From Microbulbifer sp. TB1203 (GTDB lineage: Bacteria > Pseudomonadota > Gammaproteobacteria > Pseudomonadales > Cellvibrionaceae), in assembly GCF_030997045.1 (NCBI RefSeq), contig NZ_CP116899.1:4054001-4118000 (forward strand): a stretch of DNA of 64,000 nucleotides, in the 5' to 3' direction. Below are positions 59,131 through 64,000 of this stretch, in pieces (position 1 is the first letter of the stretch; the number at the start of each line of letters is the position of its first letter). Under the pieces are notes generated by a model. It searched no databases. It had not been told where the DNA came from and saw nothing but the letters and a program-made list of their open reading frames with translations. Made by a program: the position numbers and the translations under genes.

Positions 59131-59775
59131 ATGCAGAAAATCGCAGTACTCGACTACGGCATGGGCAACCTGCACTCGGTGGCCAGTGCGCTGCAGAAAG
59201 TCGCCCCGGACGAGCAGGTGGTGCTGGCCACCGAACCGCAACAGGCCGAGGGGGCCGACCGCCTGCTGGTGCCGGGTGTGGGCGCGATCCGCGACTGTAT
59301 GGAGGGCTTTGTCCGCCCCGGCTTCGCGCCGCTGTTGCGCATCGCCGTCGAATCTGGCCTGCCGGTGCTGGGCATCTGCGTCGGCATGCAGATCATGATG
59401 CGCCGCAGTGAGGAGAACAACGGCGTGGACTGCCTGGATATTTTCCCGCAGCCGGTGAAATTTTTCGGCAGGGAGCTGCGCGAGAACAATGAGCGTTTGA
59501 AAGTGCCGCATATGGGCTGGAACCGGGTAGAGCAGAAGCGCGATCACCCCCTGTGGCACAATATCGAAAACGGCAGCCGCTTCTATTTCGTGCACAGCTA
59601 CTATGTGCCCGCCGGGGGCAACGAGGATATTGCCGGGCAGGCCGAGTACGGCGTCTCCCTCGCCGCCGCGGTGGCGAGGGAAAATATTTTCGCCACCCAG
59701 TTTCACCCGGAGAAAAGCGCCGATGCCGGCCTGCAGCTGCTGAAAAATTTTGTCGCCTGGAACGGCAAAGTTTGA
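59131..59775 (+). CDS. hisH: Imidazole glycerol phosphate synthase glutaminase HisH
   Basis: 214 residues. Nucleophile Cys in LGICVGMQIM; His and Glu in FATQFHPEKSADAG; opening VLDYGMGNLHSVASAL. It supplies ammonia to HisF. TTGGAGG precedes the ATG. Confidence 0.97.
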   Translation: MQKIAVLDYGMGNLHSVASALQKVAPDEQVVLATEPQQAEGADRLLVPGVGAIRDCMEGFVRPGFAPLLRIAVESGLPVLGICVGMQIMMRRSEENNGVDCLDIFPQPVKFFGRELRENNERLKVPHMGWNRVEQKRDHPLWHNIENGSRFYFVHSYYVPAGGNEDIAGQAEYGVSLAAAVARENIFATQFHPEKSADAGLQLLKNFVAWNGKV

Positions 59776-59785
59776 GTATTACCTT

Positions 59786-59877
59786 GTAGGAGCGGCGGGG
59801 CGGCCATCCGCCCATGGCCGCGATCGGGCTATCAGATACTTACAACCACCGATCGCGGCCATGGGCCGCTCCTACAG
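59786..59877. repeat. Inverted pair of GTAGGAGCGG repeats
   Basis: TGTAGGAGCGGCGGGGCGGCC... and ...GGCCATGGGCCGCTCCTACAG form a hairpin between hisH and hisA. Confidence 0.8.
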
Positions 59878-59904
59878 AATTCTATCTACCGCTGAAGACT
59901 GAAT

Positions 59905-60636
59905 ATGATTGTAATCCCCGCAATTGATTTAAAAGACGGCCAGTGCGTCCGCCTGCGCCAGGGTGAGATGGACGACGCCACGGTATTTTCCGACGATCCC
60001 CTGGCCACCGCGCAGCACTGGGTCGACGAGGGCGCGCGGCGCCTGCACCTGGTGGACCTGAACGGCGCCTTCGCCGGGAACCCGGTCAACGGCGAGGCGG
60101 TCACCGCTATCGCGAAACAGTTTCCCCAACTGCCGGTGCAGATCGGCGGTGGTATCCGCGATCTGGATACCGTTGAAAAATATCTGGATGCGGGTGTCAC
60201 CTGGGCGATTATCGGCACCGCCGCGGTTAAGAATCCGCAGCTGGTAAAAGAGGCCTGCCGGGAATTCGAGGGGCATATTATCGTCGGCCTGGATGCCAAA
60301 GACGGCCTGGTGGCCACCGAGGGCTGGGCCGAGGTGTCGGACGTTCAGGCCACCGAACTGGCCAAACGCTTTGCCGACTGCGGTGTGAGTGCCATCGTAT
60401 ACACGGACATCGCCCGCGACGGCATGATGCAGGGAGTGAATATCCCGGCCACCCTGGAAATGGCCCGCGCGGTGCAGATTCCCATTATCGCCTCCGGCGG
60501 CGTCAGCAGTATCGAGGATATCCAGAAGTTATTGGAGGCCGGAGAAATCTATGGAGCGATTTCCGGCCGCGCGATTTACGAAGACAAGCTGGACCTGCGC
60601 GCCGCGCAGCAGCTCTGCGACGACTGGGAAAAATAA
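59905..60636 (+). CDS. hisA: ProFAR isomerase HisA
   Basis: 243 residues of (betaalpha)8 fold: VIPAIDLKDGQCVRLRQG with the first catalytic Asp, and IIVGLDAKDGLVATEGW with the second; phosphate sites QIGGGIRD and IASGGVSS. It isomerises ProFAR to PRFAR. hisF begins one nucleotide after the stop. Confidence 0.97.
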   Translation: MIVIPAIDLKDGQCVRLRQGEMDDATVFSDDPLATAQHWVDEGARRLHLVDLNGAFAGNPVNGEAVTAIAKQFPQLPVQIGGGIRDLDTVEKYLDAGVTWAIIGTAAVKNPQLVKEACREFEGHIIVGLDAKDGLVATEGWAEVSDVQATELAKRFADCGVSAIVYTDIARDGMMQGVNIPATLEMARAVQIPIIASGGVSSIEDIQKLLEAGEIYGAISGRAIYEDKLDLRAAQQLCDDWEK

Positions 60637-60637
60637 A

Positions 60638-61399
60638 ATGAGTCTCGCCAAACGCATCATTCCCTGCCTGGACGTGGACGCCGGCCGGGTGGTCAAGGGG
60701 GTGAATTTCGTCGATATCCGCGATGCCGGCGACCCGGTGGAAATCGCCCGCCGCTACAACGAGGCGGGTGCGGACGAAATCACCTTCCTGGATATCACCG
60801 CCACCCATGAGGAGCGGGACACCACCCTGCATACGGTGGAGAAAATGGCCTCGGAAGTGTTTATTCCGCTGACCGTTGGCGGTGGCGTGCGCACTCTCGA
60901 AGATATCCGCAACCTGCTCAACGCCGGTGCGGACAAGACCGCGATCAACTCCGCCGCGGTGAAAAATCCCGAATTCGTGCGCGAGGCCGCCGAGCGCTTC
61001 GGCAGCCAGTGCATCGTCGTCGCCATCGATGCCAAGCAGGTGGGTGAGGGGCGATGGGAAATCTTCACCCACGGCGGGCGCAAGCCCACCGGCATCGATG
61101 CAGTGCAGTGGGCGAGACAAATGGCCGACCTGGGCGCCGGGGAAATCCTGCTCACCAGCATGGACCGCGACGGTACCAAGAATGGCTTCGACCTGGCCCT
61201 GACCCGCGCGGTGGCGGATGCGGTGCCGGTGCCTGTGATCGCCTCCGGCGGCGTGGGCAATCTGCAGCACTTGGTGGACGGGGTATTGCAAGGCGGTGCC
61301 GACGCGGTGCTGGCGGCGAGTATTTTTCACTTCGGCGAATACACCGTTGCCGAGGCCAAGGAGTTTATGCAGCAGGCCGGTATCGAGATGCGTCTGTAA
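60638..61399 (+). CDS. hisF: Imidazole glycerol phosphate synthase cyclase HisF
   Basis: 253 residues: IIPCLDVDAGRVVKGVNF (Asp11), VVAIDAKQVGEGRWEIFTHG (Asp130 region) and GGGVRTLEDIRNLLNAGADK. It joins HisH to make IGP and AICAR. Spacing to hisA indicates one transcript. Confidence 0.97.
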   Translation: MSLAKRIIPCLDVDAGRVVKGVNFVDIRDAGDPVEIARRYNEAGADEITFLDITATHEERDTTLHTVEKMASEVFIPLTVGGGVRTLEDIRNLLNAGADKTAINSAAVKNPEFVREAAERFGSQCIVVAIDAKQVGEGRWEIFTHGGRKPTGIDAVQWARQMADLGAGEILLTSMDRDGTKNGFDLALTRAVADAVPVPVIASGGVGNLQHLVDGVLQGGADAVLAASIFHFGEYTVAEAKEFMQQAGIEMRL

Positions 61400-61599
61400 A
61401 TACTCTGCTTCAAGTCAACCGTTCACGGAATCGTCATACCGACGCAGGTCGGACTGCGGAGACATGGATGTCGAAGCGAGCACGCGCAAAGCGCGTGGCC
61501 CGCAGGGCATGGCGCAGGAGCGCCATCTAATCCAGTTTAGTGGCACTGGGTTCCGGCCTGCGCCGGAACGACGACAGTGCGTTTGTAGGCCCTACAAGG
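61400..61599. other. Intergenic region with a GTTCCGGCCTGCGCCGGAAC palindrome
   Basis: The palindrome at about 61550-61569 and CCGACGCAGGTCGG at about 61440 are mobile-repeat-like. No gene seen. It separates hisF from convergent genes. Confidence 0.5.
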
Positions 61600-61836
61600 T
61601 CAGCGGGTCTGCCCATTGCGCCGGGGTTTGGTGCTCAGACTGCCAAACGGCCGCACTACATTGTCTTCGAGGTGAAAGAGCTGTCGGACGGCGCCCCTGG
61701 CTTCGTCGCAGCAGCGGTAGGGACCGAAGCTGGCGCCGCCGCGGACCTGGAAGTACCAGTCGTTTTCCAGTTTGTAATAGCGCGCGGAGCGCGGAGGGAT
61801 GGTTGTGCCTTTCTCGCCGGTGCGGTACTGCTGCAT
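61600..61836 (-). CDS. DUF6316-like small protein
   Basis: 78 residues from MQQYRTGEKGTTIPPRSARY. The core YKLENDWYFQVRGGASFGPY matches the RxGE...WYFxxR...GPF layout of DUF6316 proteins of marine gammaproteobacteria. Function unknown. A longer frame to 61872 exists but lacks family residues. Confidence 0.7.
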   Translation of the reverse strand: MQQYRTGEKGTTIPPRSARYYKLENDWYFQVRGGASFGPYRCCDEARGAVRQLFHLEDNVVRPFGSLSTKPRRNGQTR

Positions 61837-61902
61837 GGCCGGTTCCTGCGGGTGCTGCTGTTCAGGGCGCACGCAAGGTTCGCCCCTCCGGATGAACAGG
61901 GG

Positions 61903-63252
61903 TTAATCCGCGCGGGCGAAGCGCGCGGGAGCTTCCCTGTCTCGCTGGGCGTAGAGATTCAGGCCCTTCAACACATTGAGCGCTTCGAAAATCTGGTTGT
62001 CCCGGTCGAGCCAGTCCTCGCGGCTCTCCTTCTCCCGCTTGCGGTCCTCGGCATTGCGCTCCTCGCCGCCATTGCCGTTGCCCAGGTGGCCGGCCAGGTC
62101 CGCCTCGGTGGTGCGCGAGCCGGGTTTGACGCGGGTGACTTTTACCCGCTCCACCACGATATCCGGGGTGATGCCCTGGGCCTGGATGGAGCGGCCCTTG
62201 GGGGTGAAATAGAGCGCGGTGGTCAGTTTGATGGCGCGTTCGTTGTTGATGGGGATCACCGTCTGCACCGAGCCCTTGCCGAAGCTGCCGGTGCCCATCA
62301 CCACCGCGCGGCGGTGGTCCTGCAGGGCGCCGGCGACGATTTCTGCGGCGGAGGCGGAGCCCTCGTTGATCAGCACCACCAGCGGCGCGCCGTCGGTGAG
62401 GTCGCCGGGTTCGGCGGAGTACTTCAGGTTGGCGGATTCGTTGCGGCCCTCGGTGTAGACCACCAGGCCTTCATCCAGGAAGGCGTCCGCCACTTCCACT
62501 GAAGACTGCAGCACACCGCCGGGGTTGTTGCGCAGGTCGATCACCAGCCCTTTCAACTCGCCCTTTTTCTGCAGCTTTTTGATCTCCCGCGCCATGTCGC
62601 CGCCGGTATCCAGCTGGAACTGGCTGATGCGCAGGTAACCGTAGCCTTTCTCCAACAGCTCGCTGCGCACACTGCGCACGCGCACGGTGTCCCGCTTGAT
62701 GGTGACCTGGAAAGGCTCCTTGTAGCCCTTGCGCGCGATGGTCATGGTTACACTGCTGCCCTTGGGCCCGCGCATGCGCTCCACCGCTTCATCCAGGCTG
62801 ACGCCCTTCATGGATTTGCCGGACAGGCGCAGGATCACGTCGCCGGCCTTGAGCCCGGCGCGGGCGGCGGGGGTGTCGTCCATGGGGGTGACCACGGTGA
62901 TGTGTTCGTCCTGGATGCCCACTTCGATCCCCAGGCCGGCGAATTCGCCGGTGGTGTTGGCCTGCAGGTCGTCGAAGGATTCCCGGTCCAGGTAGGAGGA
63001 GTGGGGGTCCAACCCCTGCAGCATGCCCTTGATGGCGTACTCCAGCAGGGTGCTGTCATCGACTTCCTCGATATACCCCTGGCGGATCTGTTCGAACACT
63101 TTGGCGAAGTTGCGCAGATCTTCCAGCGGCAGGCGCATCTCGGCATCGGGGACGGTTATCGCCGGAGTTTCCCCTTCGCTGAGACCCATCAGCGGCAGTG
63201 CGGTTAGGGCGGCTGCGCCGATGAAAGTGGTCAGCGCTTTGGGAGTGAACAT
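61903..63252 (-). CDS. ctpA: S41-family C-terminal processing peptidase
   Basis: 449 residues with a signal peptide (TFIGAAALTALPLMGLS). PDZ domain (VVTPMDDTPAARAGLKAGDV), then the Ser/Lys catalytic pair in NEGSASAAEIVAGALQD and GSFGKGSVQTV. CtpA-type proteases act in the periplasm on C termini and often work with the peptidoglycan hydrolase regulators encoded next to them. The EnvC-like gene upstream supports that. Confidence 0.95.
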   Translation of the reverse strand: MFTPKALTTFIGAAALTALPLMGLSEGETPAITVPDAEMRLPLEDLRNFAKVFEQIRQGYIEEVDDSTLLEYAIKGMLQGLDPHSSYLDRESFDDLQANTTGEFAGLGIEVGIQDEHITVVTPMDDTPAARAGLKAGDVILRLSGKSMKGVSLDEAVERMRGPKGSSVTMTIARKGYKEPFQVTIKRDTVRVRSVRSELLEKGYGYLRISQFQLDTGGDMAREIKKLQKKGELKGLVIDLRNNPGGVLQSSVEVADAFLDEGLVVYTEGRNESANLKYSAEPGDLTDGAPLVVLINEGSASAAEIVAGALQDHRRAVVMGTGSFGKGSVQTVIPINNERAIKLTTALYFTPKGRSIQAQGITPDIVVERVKVTRVKPGSRTTEADLAGHLGNGNGGEERNAEDRKREKESREDWLDRDNQIFEALNVLKGLNLYAQRDREAPARFARAD

Positions 63253-63395
63253 ACTGTGGAAACCTCTGCCTTATATCTTCGCTTCTTTGCGAAAGTGTAG
63301 ACCGCGGCGGCTGGCAGAGTTTTCAAGTTGGCGGACATTTTCACCATGTGAAAAGCGGACTGCCTTTCCGGCGCCTGTTTGGTAGGGGCGGATAT

Positions 63396-64000
63396 TCAGG
63401 AGCGGCACCATATCGTGGGGTCCTGCGGCTTGCCCCGGTGGCGGATCTCGAAGTAGAGGCCGCTCTGGCTGAGGCCGCCGCTGTCGCCGACCCGGGCGAT
63501 GGTATCGCCGCGCTCCACCCATTCCCCAAGGCTGCGGGTGAGCGATTGGTTGTGGCCGTAGAGGCTCATATAGCCGTCGCCGTGATCGAGGATCAGCAAC
63601 ATGCCCTGGCCGCGCAGATAGTCGGAGAATACCACCCGGCCGCGGTGGATGGCGCGCACCGGTTCGCCCTCGGGGGCGCGGATGGTGACCCCGGTCCAGG
63701 TGATGCCGTTGGCGCGGCGCTGGCCGTAGGCGTTGGCGCGGCGGCCCTTCGCCGGCCACTGCATGCGCCCGCGGTGTTTGGCGAAGGGCTGCTGGTCCTG
63801 CGGGCTCACCAGCGAGGCGATGGCCCGGCCCACTTCGTCCACCAGCCTCTGCAGGCGCGAGCGGTCGCCCTGCAGCTGCTGCAATTCGCCGCTCTTGTCG
63901 GCGAGGCGCGCGGCCAGTTTGTCCAGGGTGGACTGGCGCGCGCGGCGCGCGACCTGCAACTGGTTCTCCCGCTCTTGCAACTGGCGGCGCTCGGCGTCCA
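63396..64000 (-). CDS. envC: EnvC-like murein hydrolase activator (5' end outside window)
   Basis: The frame reaches the right window edge. A coiled-coil part (ERENQLQVARRARQSTLDKL) is followed by a LytM/M23 domain (VRAIHRGRVVFSDYLRGQGM, LILDHGDGYMSLYGHNQSL). Zinc ligands are partly altered, as in EnvC, which activates amidases and does not cut itself. It precedes the S41 protease gene on the same strand, the common EnvC-CtpA pairing. Confidence 0.9.
   Translation of the reverse strand, partial: DAERRQLQERENQLQVARRARQSTLDKLAARLADKSGELQQLQGDRSRLQRLVDEVGRAIASLVSPQDQQPFAKHRGRMQWPAKGRRANAYGQRRANGITWTGVTIRAPEGEPVRAIHRGRVVFSDYLRGQGMLLILDHGDGYMSLYGHNQSLTRSLGEWVERGDTIARVGDSGGLSQSGLYFEIRHRGKPQDPTIWCRS

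Noticed and set aside
1..64000. CRISPR array
   Set aside because: No regularly spaced short direct repeats with unique spacers were seen. The repeated units are attC sites or palindromic intergenic repeats with variable spacing.

Overview
The window looks like a chromosomal segment of a moderately high-GC marine gammaproteobacterium. The assignment is an inference. It rests on mutY next to a YggX-type protein, a monofunctional hisB followed by hisH-hisA-hisF, a ZnuD-like TonB receptor, a DUF6316-like protein and many GTAGGAGCGG-type palindromic repeats, a combination that fits Cellvibrionales/Microbulbifer-like bacteria.

Layout. (1) 1-6.7 kb: an operon-like run of envelope and redox genes: a beta-propeller/di-haem protein related to the hydrazine synthase alpha-subunit family, two beta-barrel proteins, a TlpA-like thioredoxin, a DUF4266 lipoprotein and a DUF3570 protein. 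The DUF3570 gene lies between two near-identical 144-bp repeats; a DJ-1 protein follows. (2) 6.9-13.7 kb: a DUF4336 gene, then a tight four-gene cluster (flavin oxidoreductase, FMN alpha-hydroxy-acid oxidase, P450-like protein, haem-oxygenase-like diiron oxidase candidate) that resembles a small uncharacterised biosynthetic operon. Imperfect repeats and a decayed DUF4336 copy bracket it. (3) 14.2-39.1 kb: an integron cassette array without an integrase gene in view (a CALIN or the distal part of a chromosomal integron). It has about 18 attC sites in one orientation and mostly small secreted, membrane or lipoprotein genes. Its attC cores are invaded by an IS1182-like element, a related 164-bp MITE, an IS5-like element and group II introns.

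The most striking structure is a pair of twintrons. Two unrelated group II introns (about 27.07-31.21 and 32.61-36.43 kb) each carry the same 1.87-kb group II intron, inserted at exactly the same point inside the YADD catalytic codons of their reverse transcriptase genes. Removing the inner intron restores a perfect reading frame in both cases, and the inner intron has candidate EBS1/EBS2 segments complementary to the YADD codons.

(4) 39.1-51.95 kb: a beta-barrel gene, remnants of tRNA-Phe attachment sites, then an 11.5-kb island integrated at tRNA-Phe. The island carries a RelE/HigB-type toxin-antitoxin pair, a filamentous-phage (inovirus) module with Zot, pVI-like, pIII-like, pVIII-like, ssDNA-binding and HUH replication proteins, a repressor, a tyrosine integrase, and an unrecognised two-gene cargo next to attR. 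(5) 51.95-64 kb: housekeeping genes (tRNA-Phe, yggX, mutY, AsmA, TonB receptor, hisBHAF, S41 protease, EnvC-like peptidase), separated by palindromic repeat pairs.
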